DNA of 64,000 nt, taken from NCBI RefSeq assembly GCF_014284255.1, contig NZ_JACOFV010000014.1, forward strand, positions 62,001 to 126,000, read 5' to 3'. The notes under the pieces are model-generated. The model was not told where the DNA came from, did not search any database, and saw nothing but the letters and a program-made list of their open reading frames with translations. Positions 55,801-63,249 of this stretch are shown piece by piece. This stretch comes from Cognatundibacterium jejuense. GTDB taxonomy: Bacteria > Pseudomonadota > Gammaproteobacteria > Burkholderiales > Burkholderiaceae_D. Both the position numbers and the translations under genes were made by a program. Numbering within the stretch: the stretch's first letter is position 1; every line of letters starts with the position of its first letter.

Positions 55801-56804
55801 AATAATCTATCCACGGCATTTGCGCTCAAGCTATGCTGATCCAGAGGACGATTTCTAAAATTTGTCAGCGTATTTGTCTTAGGATCAAACCGGGTTAATC
55901 CATTGTCCAGCGTCCCTATCCACAATTGATGATTACTATCCACCAAAAGACTTTGGATTTTTTCGTCCGTTAAATCAGTATCAGTTAACACCGGTTGTCG
56001 AATAAGTTCAGGACTACTGATATTTATTTTGGACAGTCCGGCAAAACTTCCTACCCATAATGTATCCGCTTCCGCATAGAGCGCTGAGATAAAGTTTCTC
56101 TCGGGTCTTTGCTTCTTAAATGAACTCTCACTAACATGAAAGATGTCATTGCGCGCGACATCCAATTTATCCAATCCTATCCGCGTACCAATCCAAAGAT
56201 CACCATGAAAATCAGATACCAAAGACGTAATCGCATCATCACGTATACTTTGCTTATCGTTTTGATCATGCCGCCGAACCGTAAATTTTTCGCTGGCAAA
56301 ATTAAAATTAATCAGGCCTTTTTCACTTGCAAGCCACAAGCCTTTATCCTGATCGGGAACGATATCGCTAATACGGAGATTGAGCGGAGGACTCTCAACA
56401 TTTTCTCTGATTTGATACTGTTGAAATTTTCCATTTGCCGAGTGATATCGACTAAAACCCGACGAAGTCCCTATCCATATATCGCCTTGAGCATCGCAAT
56501 GGAGCGCCAATATCCAGTTATCCGACAAACTGTCCGGCTGATCTTTAATATGTTGGAAATTTTTTGCCCGGTAGCCATCAAACACGAACAAACCGCGTTG
56601 AGTACCAAACCACATTAAGCCCTGCCTGTCTTGCACAACCGATGTGATCGACTGAACCTCCAGCCCATGTTCTGCGCCAATCTGCTCAAAACGAAGTGCG
56701 CCCTTCATTGTGACTGCTTCAATATCTTGAGCTACGCAAAAAAAAACTAGCCCAAAGTAAAGTTTTGCAAATAACAACGTTAGCTGACGTATAGCACTAA
56801 TCAT
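52872..56804 (-). CDS. Beta-propeller sensor histidine kinase with GAF domain, 1310 aa
   Basis: From the ATG at 56802-56804 (AGGAAACTC upstream) the protein has an N-terminal hydrophobic segment (residues about 8-27). About thirteen propeller repeats with G-x-(I/L)-W-(I/V)-G-T follow, then a Y_Y_Y domain (Y-Q-L-Q-G-F-D-K-N-W-I-N), one transmembrane helix (W-F-R-I-C-S-L-C-A-F-L-F-V-V) and a coiled coil. A GAF domain (about 870-1050) precedes a kinase with H-box G-I-A-H-E-L-N-T-P, N-box N-L-L-Q-N-A-I-V-H-G, D-N-G-L-G-I-P and G-G-S-G-L-G-L-S. There is no receiver or HTH domain, so a separate response regulator is needed; none is adjacent. The frame extends to 57041, but that part is unlike the family. 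Confidence 0.9.
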   Translation of the reverse strand: MISAIRQLTLLFAKLYFGLVFFCVAQDIEAVTMKGALRFEQIGAEHGLEVQSITSVVQDRQGLMWFGTQRGLFVFDGYRAKNFQHIKDQPDSLSDNWILALHCDAQGDIWIGTSSGFSRYHSANGKFQQYQIRENVESPPLNLRISDIVPDQDKGLWLASEKGLINFNFASEKFTVRRHDQNDKQSIRDDAITSLVSDFHGDLWIGTRIGLDKLDVARNDIFHVSESSFKKQRPERNFISALYAEADTLWVGSFAGLSKINISSPELIRQPVLTDTDLTDEKIQSLLVDSNHQLWIGTLDNGLTRFDPKTNTLTNFRNRPLDQHSLSANAVDRLFQDTNGTLWIATHSGGISSVDLASGGFKRFVQIMNDATGVNDSRIRFIMDAGKNRLWLGTISSGLMLFDLNSHEFKLWKHNAKDPHSLVSNQVRNVRRDSNNQLWVGTTAGLDLFNQEKQQFIHVPLSDKPDINNIEDVHFDRSGGMWIATRGGVLYRPTSASPFQLFTHDPVNPHSLINNWTFSIIEDVDGNIWIGTFSGLERFDSDSRSFSHFLHHADKADSLSHDRVQFLYRDVKGVVWVGTSGGLNRMNRLSGNNISFRFYPTKIDGSSESIGAIAEDPRGNIWISKISGISKIDPQSGAYKNYTASDGIVEGSYLIGAGATTADGQIHFGSFNGFTSFFADDIRENHQAPKIVINNLSVVKKTLVNPGATIFSGDQPSQAPREIKIVYPDSSFDIEFAALHFAAPSQNSYAYQLQGFDKNWINTDASKRYANYTNLDPGRYVFKVIASNKDGVWNQEGASVIITVTPPYWKTWWFRICSLCAFLFVVATLLISREKILKNQKNMLELTVKKRTEELQKQKAEVEQAHHNISVLSEIGKKITANLDQEAIIRVLYEQVNSLMDVDYFAIGFYLPQEQQMMFSCVFDDGVSLPSFCFDSRNKTVLSTKCLNDEVDILINDWELEKSKDGLLPEWIFSEKNIVDKTLVVVSHEIKTKLSMLYVPFFVSGTIRGVISVQSEKKFAYHDTDLDILRTLASYVGVALHNSETYQQLISTQSQLVEREKLAALGSLVAGIAHELNTPIGNSLLIASSIEDHLRGISNVVASGAIKRSEFLKLTEQCVDACKVLLRTLATSSRLVSSFKQVSVDQTSDKQRSFNLELTVKEILTTMNNQIRLSGHTITADIPSDIVMDSYPGPLGQVLINLLQNAIVHGFDGVKNGSMHILARVNDQQHVVIQFKDNGLGIPEKNIKHIFEPFFTTKLGQGGSGLGLSVTYNIVSSILNGKISVESHPGLGSTFTLVLPLSANSSGSVI

Positions 56805-57080
56805 GAGTTTCCTGATTGTTGCAACAAACACCACGAGGGAAATTAGCTTTTCTTTGTTAAAACTTAGTTTAGCATAAGGCAATAGGCCATCACTCTGTTG
56901 CAGCAAACCAAGAAATGATATTTGACGTTTGACTTTAGTAAGAAGGGTGTTAAAAAAATAACGCAACGTGGTGATATTACTACCATCCGCGCAGATTTCG
57001 ATAGCTGCGCATGGCATTGCCTGGATGGTTTCCAGATACATCAGTCAATTAAAGTGATGGCTGATTAAATTATCCAATAT

Positions 57081-57242
57081 GTGTCAGACAAATATGATGC
57101 ATATTCGTTTGTGATCGTGATAAACATAATTGTCATTGCGCTGATCGCATTTTTCTTTGAGTGGGGATTGCGTCGCTTGCAAAAAGTAGCCGTTCTCCAG
57201 GAAGCGAGAATAAAGAAAAAGAAAATCATCATCACCAAATAA
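57081..57242 (+). CDS. Possible small single-helix membrane protein, 53 aa
   Basis: A GTG-started frame gives S-D-K-Y-D-A-Y-S-F, one membrane helix (V-I-V-I-N-I-I-V-I-A-L-I-A-F-F-F) and a basic helical tail rich in Lys and Arg. Composition is natural for a small membrane protein, but there is no clear ribosome site. Two minus-strand frames over the same bases are poorly composed. It sits in the 490-bp divergent or tandem gap between the kinase gene start and the LysR gene end. Otherwise this gap shows nothing. Confidence 0.35.
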   Translation: MSDKYDAYSFVIVINIIVIALIAFFFEWGLRRLQKVAVLQEARIKKKKIIITK

Positions 57243-57291
57243 CACTGCAAAAACTACAATGAACGATGACAAGTGCCTTTAATTAAGGATA

Positions 57292-58212
57292 TCAAACAAC
57301 TGAAATGGATTCAATCAGGCGCCCCGTCAAATCGACGTGGCGCATGCGCTCTATCCACCACTCTAAAGCGGCACCGACTTCCCCAGCCCGCCACGTCAGA
57401 TAAAGAGTCTCATCAGGTTTAGGTTCTTCTACTTCTTTTTTAATTAATGCACCGGATGCGATTGCCTTTCGGGCATAAGGCTCAGGTAAAAAACCAAAAC
57501 CGATTCCACTTAACTGTAGACCCAGCTTACTTTGCATGTCAGGAACAGCAACAACATTTTGTCCATACATCAATCCAATCGTGCGCGGCGCCAGGCGCCT
57601 TGCGGTATCAGAAACGCTAATTGCCTTATGCAACAGCAATTCTTCTTTTTTTATTTTGCCTTTTACTTTGGCTAATGGATGGGTAGGTGCGACGGCAAAT
57701 ACGAAAGAAATCTTACCAATTTCTTCTGCCACATATCCACCGCCAGAGGGGCCTTGACCCGGCGCACCTATCATCAGATCTACCCGGCGATCAAGTAATG
57801 CTTCCCATGAACCTGTCAGGGACTCGCGTGAAAAGCGCAAACGCGTGCCTCCGGCGACGCCGCAAAACGCAGCAATATCAGTTTCCAGCGAAATGGGTGC
57901 AAATAAGGACTCCAGACCAATATTGAGCTCAGTCTCCCATCCTGACGCAACGCGCATGACACGCTTTTCCAGATCATCTGCGATGCGAAGCAAATATCGC
58001 CCCTCTTTGAGGAGCTCTTCACCAGCACGTGTCAAACTAACTTTCGGCCCTTGTCGGTCGTAAATTTGGACACCCAAATCTTCTTCAAGTCTGGCAACAC
58101 TGTATGAAATGGTGGATGGAACTCGATGCAATTCAGTGGCGGCTGCTGACAAAGAACCGCGCCTGTCGATTGCGTCTAAGATCATCAAAGCGTCGAGGCT
58201 AATTCTGAACAT
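57292..58212 (-). CDS. LysR family transcriptional regulator, 306 aa
   Basis: Winged-helix start M-F-R-I-S-L-D-A-L with G-S-L-S-A-A-A-T-E-L-H-R-V-P-S-T-I-S-Y-S and L-E-E-D-L-G-V-Q-I-Y-D-R, then a typical LysR substrate-binding domain. GGAATAAG precedes the ATG. The two residues V-P in place of the usual S-Q-P before S-T/V-S resemble the YhaJ/YafC-like subgroup. It is transcribed in the same direction as the DUF1275-DoxX-XapX-hydrolase genes that follow upstream in sequence, and a near-perfect dyad lies just before its start. Its ligand is unknown. Confidence 0.9.
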   Translation of the reverse strand: MFRISLDALMILDAIDRRGSLSAAATELHRVPSTISYSVARLEEDLGVQIYDRQGPKVSLTRAGEELLKEGRYLLRIADDLEKRVMRVASGWETELNIGLESLFAPISLETDIAAFCGVAGGTRLRFSRESLTGSWEALLDRRVDLMIGAPGQGPSGGGYVAEEIGKISFVFAVAPTHPLAKVKGKIKKEELLLHKAISVSDTARRLAPRTIGLMYGQNVVAVPDMQSKLGLQLSGIGFGFLPEPYARKAIASGALIKKEVEEPKPDETLYLTWRAGEVGAALEWWIERMRHVDLTGRLIESISVV

Positions 58213-58234
58213 AGCTTATTCCATTTCTGAACAA

Positions 58235-58266
58235 TGTATGGATGTGTAAAAAATCGACATCATACA
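58235..58266. promoter_or_regulatory. Imperfect dyad upstream of the LysR gene
   Basis: TGTATGGATGT (58235-58245) and ACATCATACA (58257-58266) are complementary apart from one extra G, with an 11-nt AT-rich centre. The dyad lies 23-54 bp before the LysR start and after the DUF1275 stop, a typical place for autoregulation by a LysR protein. Confidence 0.5.
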
Positions 58267-58293
58267 CAAGCTTGCTTTGTTGAGTTTAATTGC

Positions 58294-58992
58294 TCAGCCG
58301 GTGTCTCCGCTCACTTCAATAAAATACAAGTAAATAAGCAGAACGGCTGGAAGTAGCAAAGCGAGAAAATGCACATGACTATAAGCGAATGCCCCACCGA
58401 CGGCACCAATACCAAAGAAAATCACTGGCCAAAAAAATTTAACGCATCGGCTACGTGTTTCCTCATCGGCCGTATGACGAACAATATCAACCAGGTCAAT
58501 AACAAGCTGGGTCACATTTCCCGTCATCACGGTAGTAGGCGTCATGTGTTTCAGGGTCAATCGACTAGCGGCATTTTGAACTCCCATACTCGCAGCGCCT
58601 AGAATACCGGCCAGCAGCGCCATCGTTGTGCTGGTGTCAGTAATCGGTTCAGCGCAATATCCAGCAAACAAGAAACCAAGCAGCAACACAAGCTGCAATA
58701 AAAGCAGAGAAGGAGTTGCGGGCTTGCCTTGCTTTTCGCGCCAAATGACGACTAATCTCGTGAATGCCACCGCTAAAACAAATGCAGGAAACGCGAGAAA
58801 TTTGATCAAGACACCATGTGACGGGCGTACCAGCTCAGCACCTATCAATACGAAGTTTCCGGTCACGTGGGCTGTAAACAAGCCAAACAAGGCAACGAAA
58901 CCGATAGTATCAATATAGCCGGCTAAAAAACTTAAGCTGATATTTTGCACCAGATGGTGTCGATCTGTGTCAGCGATTTTTAAAAATATCAT
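58294..58992 (-). CDS. DUF1275 (YoaK) family membrane protein, 232 aa
   Basis: Six hydrophobic segments with family marks: S-F-L-A-G-Y-I-D-T-I-G-F near the N-terminus, F-T-A-H-V-T-G-N-F-V, and A-A-S-M-G-V-Q-N-A-A-S-R-L. T-T-V-M-T-G-N-V-T-Q-L follows. DUF1275 proteins are inner-membrane proteins of unknown transport role, often near stress or redox genes. Length is usual. The gene lies 81 bp upstream of the LysR start and 26 bp after DoxX, so they may form an operon. The ribosome site is poor. Confidence 0.9.
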   Translation of the reverse strand: MIFLKIADTDRHHLVQNISLSFLAGYIDTIGFVALFGLFTAHVTGNFVLIGAELVRPSHGVLIKFLAFPAFVLAVAFTRLVVIWREKQGKPATPSLLLLQLVLLLGFLFAGYCAEPITDTSTTMALLAGILGAASMGVQNAASRLTLKHMTPTTVMTGNVTQLVIDLVDIVRHTADEETRSRCVKFFWPVIFFGIGAVGGAFAYSHVHFLALLLPAVLLIYLYFIEVSGDTG

Positions 58993-59018
58993 AGGCGATG
59001 ATTGTTTTGAATTTAGTT

Positions 59019-59444
59019 TTATAGTTTTTTTACATCAACAGAAAAACGACCTGCGCCTGCAATCAGAACAGTGCCGAAAATGATCATGAATAGCCAACCA
59101 AATTGCCCCTCTGCAAACGACCAATCTGGATGAACCAGAAACATCGCCACCACCAAAAGACACACGACTGACAGTGCTGCAACTCGCACGAATACACCAG
59201 CAATAATCAGTAAGGGACAAATGACCTCAGCAAAAATGGAAAAACAGAGTGAAAAACCTTTGCCTAAATGCATAGGATCCTCAATGCGCTGTAGCTCATC
59301 GCTGAAATGAAGAATTTTAGGAAGGCCATGAACATACAGTAAAAGCAAAGCGCCGCAAACGCGCAAATACAGCAGACCCAAGTCATGCACATGTTCTGTA
59401 TCTTTGCTATAAAGGCGACGCCAAAATGAGGTAAGCGATGCCAT
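59019..59444 (-). CDS. DoxX family membrane protein, 141 aa
   Basis: Four transmembrane helices. The DoxX pattern is L-Y-L-R-V-C-G-A-L-L-L-L-Y-V-H-G-L-P-K-I at about residues 25-44, then F-S-I-F-A-E-V-I-C-P-L-L-I-I-A-G and G-W-L-F-M-I-I-F-G-T-V-L-I-A-G-A-G-R-F-S-V-D. DoxX proteins are linked to thiol and oxidative stress and sometimes to quinone or sulphur redox work. AAGGA precedes the ATG. It is between DUF1275 and the XapX pair, with a long palindrome just upstream. Confidence 0.9.
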   Translation of the reverse strand: MASLTSFWRRLYSKDTEHVHDLGLLYLRVCGALLLLYVHGLPKILHFSDELQRIEDPMHLGKGFSLCFSIFAEVICPLLIIAGVFVRVAALSVVCLLVVAMFLVHPDWSFAEGQFGWLFMIIFGTVLIAGAGRFSVDVKKL

Positions 59445-59480
59445 CGCAATTTTTCCTTCGTTTGATACTACAAATTGATG

Positions 59481-59518
59481 TTGATTAAGGTTGGCTAACG
59501 TTAACCAACCTTAATCAA
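59481..59518. repeat. 38-bp near-perfect palindrome
   Basis: TTGATTAAGGTTGG (59481-59494) pairs exactly with CCAACCTTAATCAA (59505-59518), and the centre TAACGTTA (59496-59503) is itself a palindrome. The only mismatch is 59495/59504. It lies between the XapX2 stop and the DoxX start. No U-tract follows, so it may be an operator, a cruciform-forming site or an RNA-stabilising hairpin. Confidence 0.75.
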
Positions 59519-59528
59519 TGCCGATAAT

Positions 59529-59684
59529 TCAATGGATAAAATCAGGTAGAACATAGCCCAAAGTCATGGCCACAACGAGTAAGGCTCCCACGGGCGTGGG
59601 TGGCGTCGGCGACGGCAAATCAAACCAACGACAAGCCGCCCCCACCGACAAACCCAATATCGATCCTGCAACCAGCGCCATCAT
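59529..59684 (-). CDS. XapX domain small membrane protein, second copy, 51 aa
   Basis: The sequence M-M-A-L-V-A-G-S-I-L-G-L-S-V-G-A-A-C-R-W is followed by the P-S-P-T-P-P-T-P-V-G-A-L-L-V-V core. Both are the XapX (DUF1427) hallmark: two short helices joined by a Pro-rich turn. It has the same layout as its neighbour (A-C-R then P-x-P-x-P-P), so the two are tandem paralogues. The ATG overlaps the stop of the first copy by four bases (ATGA at 59681-59684). A GGTATCAA precedes it. Function of the family is unknown. Confidence 0.85.
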   Translation of the reverse strand: MMALVAGSILGLSVGAACRWFDLPSPTPPTPVGALLVVAMTLGYVLPDFIH

Positions 59685-59881
59685 TTGATACCCTCAGAAG
59701 CTTCCTGTTTGGAACGCTTTTCCAAATAACGATCGACCAACCAAAAACCACTGCTCATCATAAAAACCAACAAAGCTCCACTCAATACCGGGGGTGAAGG
59801 AACGGGGATTTTTGCCATTCGGCACGCAAGCCCAACACAAAATGATAGTGATAAGCCGAGTAAAATTTTCTTTAAACGCAT
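59681..59881 (-). CDS. XapX domain small membrane protein, first copy, 66 aa
   Basis: A hydrophobic N-terminal helix (I-L-L-G-L-S-L-S-F-C-V-G-L-A-C-R) is followed by the XapX core I-P-V-P-S-P-P-V-L-S-G-A-L-L-V-F. A short second helix and a charged tail (D-R-Y-L-E-K-R-S-K-Q-E) complete it. GGGGAA lies about 8 nt before the ATG. It is directly downstream of the amidohydrolase (15-bp gap), a pairing often seen for XapX genes, so the pair likely sits in the same operon. The function of XapX is unknown. Confidence 0.87.
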   Translation of the reverse strand: MRLKKILLGLSLSFCVGLACRMAKIPVPSPPVLSGALLVFMMSSGFWLVDRYLEKRSKQEASEGIK

Positions 59882-59896
59882 GTTCGTATTCCCCTT

Positions 59897-61744
59897 TCAA
59901 AAAGCAAAGCAGCTACATCCAAGCGCACCCCAAAAACCCGTATTGCTTGATACAGGTACAGATGATCTTCGTGCGACATCATGCGCATGCGCGTGCACAC
60001 CACATGCGCCAGCACATTGGTGTGGCAAGCTAGTTTGCTTCTGCAATAAGGGTTTCCAATGACCGGGAACAGTGTTAACCGGAGACCAATCCGGCAGCAC
60101 AGGCAATGAAGGCGGCCCAAATGATGCGAACGTTGATGCACCATAAACGATCTTGCCGCCGACGACCGTGAGCACTGACTCGATTGATTTGATGCTATCT
60201 TCGTCAACACTAAAAAAATCACTGGATAGTGCGGCGAGATCTGCTAATTGCCCCACCTTAATCCGACCTTTTTTTCCTTGTTCGTTAGAAAACCAGGCAC
60301 TGCCGGCTGTCCACAATTCAAGCGCCGTTTCACGCGGCAAAACGCCAGCCTGATCATACAAAGTCATCCCCCCCACCGTTCGACCAGAGACCAGCCAATA
60401 TAAGGCTGTCCACGGGTTATAGCTGGCAACGCGGGTGGCATCAGTACCCGCACCAACTGGTACGCCACTTGCGAGCATGCGATTAATCGGTGGTGTATTC
60501 TTTGCAGCTTCACGCCCATAACGTTCGGCAAAATACTCACCTTGAAACGCCATTCTGTGTTGAATCGCAATACCACCACCTAAAGCACTTACGCGATCAA
60601 TATTGCGCGGACTAATGGTTTCAGCATGGTCAAACATCCAATGCAAACCAGCGAATGGAATGTCTCGATTGACTTTCTCGAACACATCGAGCATACGGCT
60701 AATCGATTCATCATAAGTGGCATGCAAACGGAAAGGCCATCTATTAGCAACAAGGTGACGGACAACCTTTTCAAGTTCATCTTCCATGCCTGCTACCAGC
60801 TCAGGACGAGGCTCAAGAAAATCTTCAAAATCGGCGGCCGAAAAAACCAACATTTCACCGGCACCATTATGCCGATAGTAATCATCACCCTGTCCTGGCG
60901 TAACCATGTCTGTCCATTTTTGGAAATCGTCTAATTCCTGCCCCTTGCGTTGGGTAAAGAGGTTATAAGCAATACGTACGGTTAATTGGTTTTCTTTCGC
61001 CAATTGATCAACGATTTGATAATCTTCGGGATAATTTTGAAATCCACCACCAGCGTCAATCACACTCGTGACACCAAGCCGGTTCAACTCGCGCATGAAC
61101 TGCCGGGTCGAATTGATCTGCTGCTCAAGCGGTAAAGTCGGACCTTTTGCCAGCGTAGAATAGAGAATCATGGCATTTGGTTTTGCCACTAACATGCCGG
61201 TTGGGTTACCGTGCTTATCGCGTTGAATTTCTCCGCCTGGCGGATTGGGTGTGTCTTTAGTGTAGCCAACTGCACGTAGGGCGGCTCGATTGAGCAGCGC
61301 GCGATCATACAAATGCAAAATAAAAACCGGCGTATCTGGTGCTGCTGCATTAATTTCTTCCAGCGTCGGCATTCTCTTTTCAGCAAATTGAAATTCCGTC
61401 CATCCGCCCACTACCCGCACCCATTGCGGGGATGGCGTACGCAATGCCTGCTCCTTCAACATTATTAAAGCATCCGCCAATGATGGCACCCCCTCCCAGC
61501 GGAGTTCAAGGTTATAGTTCAAGCCACCACGTATCAAATGCATGTGGGAATCATTCAACCCCGGAATAACTGTGTGGCCAGCCAAATCGACTAATTTGGT
61601 CGCTGAATCACGCAAGCGCATTACTTCTTCAGTTTCACCGACAGCGACAAATTTTCCATCCTCAATCGCGACTGCACTTACAATGGGATTTTGCTTATCC
61701 AAGGTATGAAAATGGCCGTTATATAAAATTAGCTCAGCGCTCAT
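59897..61744 (-). CDS. Amidohydrolase family protein (YtcJ-like), 615 aa
   Basis: The metal-dependent hydrolase signature N-D-S-H-M-H-L-I (H-x-H) is at about residues 65-72. G-L-H-W-M-F-D-H-A-E-T and a late G-T-D-A-T-R-V-A follow. The length of about 600 and the N-terminal Y-N-G-H-F-H-T-L-D mark the YtcJ/N-acyl amide hydrolase subgroup. It probably hydrolyses an amide in a cyclic or acylated substrate. AAGGACAATA precedes the ATG at 61742-61744; the frame extends to 61798 without a better site. The C-terminus ends in an unusual Cys/His-rich tail (Q-C-A-G-A-C-G-V-H-A-H-A-H-D) beyond the usual fold. It is followed by the XapX pair. Confidence 0.88.
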   Translation of the reverse strand: MSAELILYNGHFHTLDKQNPIVSAVAIEDGKFVAVGETEEVMRLRDSATKLVDLAGHTVIPGLNDSHMHLIRGGLNYNLELRWEGVPSLADALIMLKEQALRTPSPQWVRVVGGWTEFQFAEKRMPTLEEINAAAPDTPVFILHLYDRALLNRAALRAVGYTKDTPNPPGGEIQRDKHGNPTGMLVAKPNAMILYSTLAKGPTLPLEQQINSTRQFMRELNRLGVTSVIDAGGGFQNYPEDYQIVDQLAKENQLTVRIAYNLFTQRKGQELDDFQKWTDMVTPGQGDDYYRHNGAGEMLVFSAADFEDFLEPRPELVAGMEDELEKVVRHLVANRWPFRLHATYDESISRMLDVFEKVNRDIPFAGLHWMFDHAETISPRNIDRVSALGGGIAIQHRMAFQGEYFAERYGREAAKNTPPINRMLASGVPVGAGTDATRVASYNPWTALYWLVSGRTVGGMTLYDQAGVLPRETALELWTAGSAWFSNEQGKKGRIKVGQLADLAALSSDFFSVDEDSIKSIESVLTVVGGKIVYGASTFASFGPPSLPVLPDWSPVNTVPGHWKPLLQKQTSLPHQCAGACGVHAHAHDVARRSSVPVSSNTGFWGALGCSCFAF

Positions 61745-61841
61745 TATTGTCCTTTTTTGTGAAACTGATTTGAATTGATACGATCGCCACGTGTTCAATA
61801 TTCATAAAAAACGAGGCGATCTTTATCCAACTGCTATTGGC

Positions 61842-62495
61842 TTAATGCGCTTCGCTGGCGTTAAACATGGTCTTTGCATAAATCAATCCAAGACCATAAC
61901 CACCACCATGCGCAATCGACGTTGCGACAGTCTCATTATAGGTTTCACTACGCGCCCAGTCGCGCTGCAACTCAAGAAGATACTGCAAAGAAGTCATTGG
62001 GCGAGCACCCTGCAAAATCATGCGCTCTATCGCTCGTTCATGCGCCTCGTCAGAAACGTCTCCACTTGCGTCAGTGATGACGTAAGCCTCAAAACCTTGA
62101 TCCAATGCCGAGAGAACCGGACCAACGATGCACACGGATGTCCACAGCCCGGCAAAAACAATTTTATCTTTACCAAATGAATTAACGCGATCAGCAATAC
62201 GCGCGTCTTCCCAGGTATTCATTGTGGTTCGGTCAATCACGTCATGTTCCGGGAAAACAGATTTAATTTCATCAAACATCGGGCCCGAAAATGATTTTTC
62301 TGCGACCGTCGTCAGGATCGTGGCTACCTTAAATTCTTTCGCTGCTTTCGCCACCAAAGCAGTATTGTTACGAAGTTGAACCGGATCAATGGATTTGGTG
62401 GCAAACGCCATTTGAGATTGATGATCAATCATGATCAAGGCATGATTGCTTGGATTAAGTAAAGTGCTTCCTGGTTGAGCTTTGGCGATTGGCAT
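61842..62495 (-). CDS. Isochorismatase-like cysteine hydrolase (YcaC type), 217 aa
   Basis: Catalytic residues fit the isochorismatase-like fold: D24 in M-I-D-H-Q and C122 in T-S-V-C-I-V. The loop I-D-R-T-T-M-N-T-W and the late G-L-W-T-S-V-C-I-V-G-P-V-L fit the YcaC group of amidases of unknown substrate. AGGAGAAATTC precedes the ATG at 62493-62495. The gene is 97 bp upstream of the amidohydrolase in the same direction, so the two hydrolases may act on one substrate in sequence. The frame extends upstream to 62528 but without a ribosome site. Confidence 0.92.
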   Translation of the reverse strand: MPIAKAQPGSTLLNPSNHALIMIDHQSQMAFATKSIDPVQLRNNTALVAKAAKEFKVATILTTVAEKSFSGPMFDEIKSVFPEHDVIDRTTMNTWEDARIADRVNSFGKDKIVFAGLWTSVCIVGPVLSALDQGFEAYVITDASGDVSDEAHERAIERMILQGARPMTSLQYLLELQRDWARSETYNETVATSIAHGGGYGLGLIYAKTMFNASEAH

Positions 62496-63006
62496 GAATT
62501 TCTCCTTGGTTTTACTAAAAATATGCAAGTAATTCGAATATGAATGAGATCAAATTCCTTTGGTACCGGCTGACATTCCAGTCTCGACGGCTTCAGGACT
62601 CGCATTATGAAATAGTAAAAAGAAAATGAAAAACGGAAAATTTCATGAAGTATCATCGAAATTTTCGAATATCAATTAATGGAAAAATTATCTATGCTCA
62701 AAGGAATTGCACTTTGATGAACGACACGAAAGGCCACCGAAATATCATGTTTTTTAATCGCACACATCGATGCGCTATTCAGACTTAAAATTGCAGTAGC
62801 AATTAAATGAAACGTTAATGGATGTGCGAGGTGACAAGAAAGAGATACTCGATGTGACTCACAATCAATGTAATCTGTAGCAAACAGAAGCAAACAGAAG
62901 CAGACTTTATTTCTAAAAACCTTGTGTGCCAGGTAAGTATACGAGAAGTCCGAATAACTTCGAATTTTCGACGCGGCAAATGTTGAGAAAACATATCGAG
63001 AAATGC
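62496..63006. other. Spacer with a candidate operator, no gene recognised
   Basis: About 510 bp without a supported gene. A dyad at 62636-62666 (GAAAATTTC-ATGA...TCAT-C-GAAATTTTC) is a candidate operator for the hydrolase gene 140 bp downstream. Two GCAAACAGAA copies lie at about 62879-62898. Several overlapping minus-strand frames are poorly composed. This stretch leads to the tRNA terminator at 63007. Confidence 0.4.
62636..62666. promoter_or_regulatory. Dyad operator candidate GAAAATTTC-ATGA / TCAT-C-GAAATTTTC
   Basis: The two halves are complementary over 13 bp with one extra base. It is placed upstream of the isochorismatase-like gene on the minus strand. No T-run follows, which favours protein binding over termination. 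Confidence 0.4.
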
Positions 63007-63040
63007 AAAAAGGCTTACAGAAAATCTGTAAGCCTTTTTT
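63007..63040 (-). terminator. Terminator after the initiator tRNA half-gene
   Basis: AGGCTTACAGA (63011-63021) and its complement (63025-63035) form an 11-bp stem with a 3-nt loop, with A and T runs on both sides. On the minus strand it follows the CCA end by 8 bp, so it is the natural terminator of the original tRNA gene. Confidence 0.88.
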
Positions 63041-63047
63041 CTGAATC

Positions 63048-63097
<50 letters not shown>

Positions 63098-63249
63098 ATA
63101 ATCAAGGCCTGATTCCGACGAATTTCCAACAAAATCAATGCATTGGGCTACCGTTGCTTACCGCATTTTACTGGTATTTACCGCAAATGATGCAGCAAAT
63201 TTGTGGCAAGGTACCTTCTAAACTTGGTAGGTAGGGGTAACCCACTGTG
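63098..63249. repeat. Island boundary with two TTACCGCA repeats
   Basis: TTACCGCA occurs at 63158-63165 and 63178-63185, 20 bp apart, with a weaker CTACCGTT at 63148-63155. They lie just inside the tRNA half-site, where tyrosine integrases have arm-type sites. By eye the DNA becomes GC-rich from about 63190. No integrase gene is visible before the right edge. Confidence 0.5.

Noticed and set aside
57065-57272. Two overlapping minus-strand frames of about 60 codons
   Set aside because: Poorly composed and antisense to a better plus-strand frame; no ribosome site.
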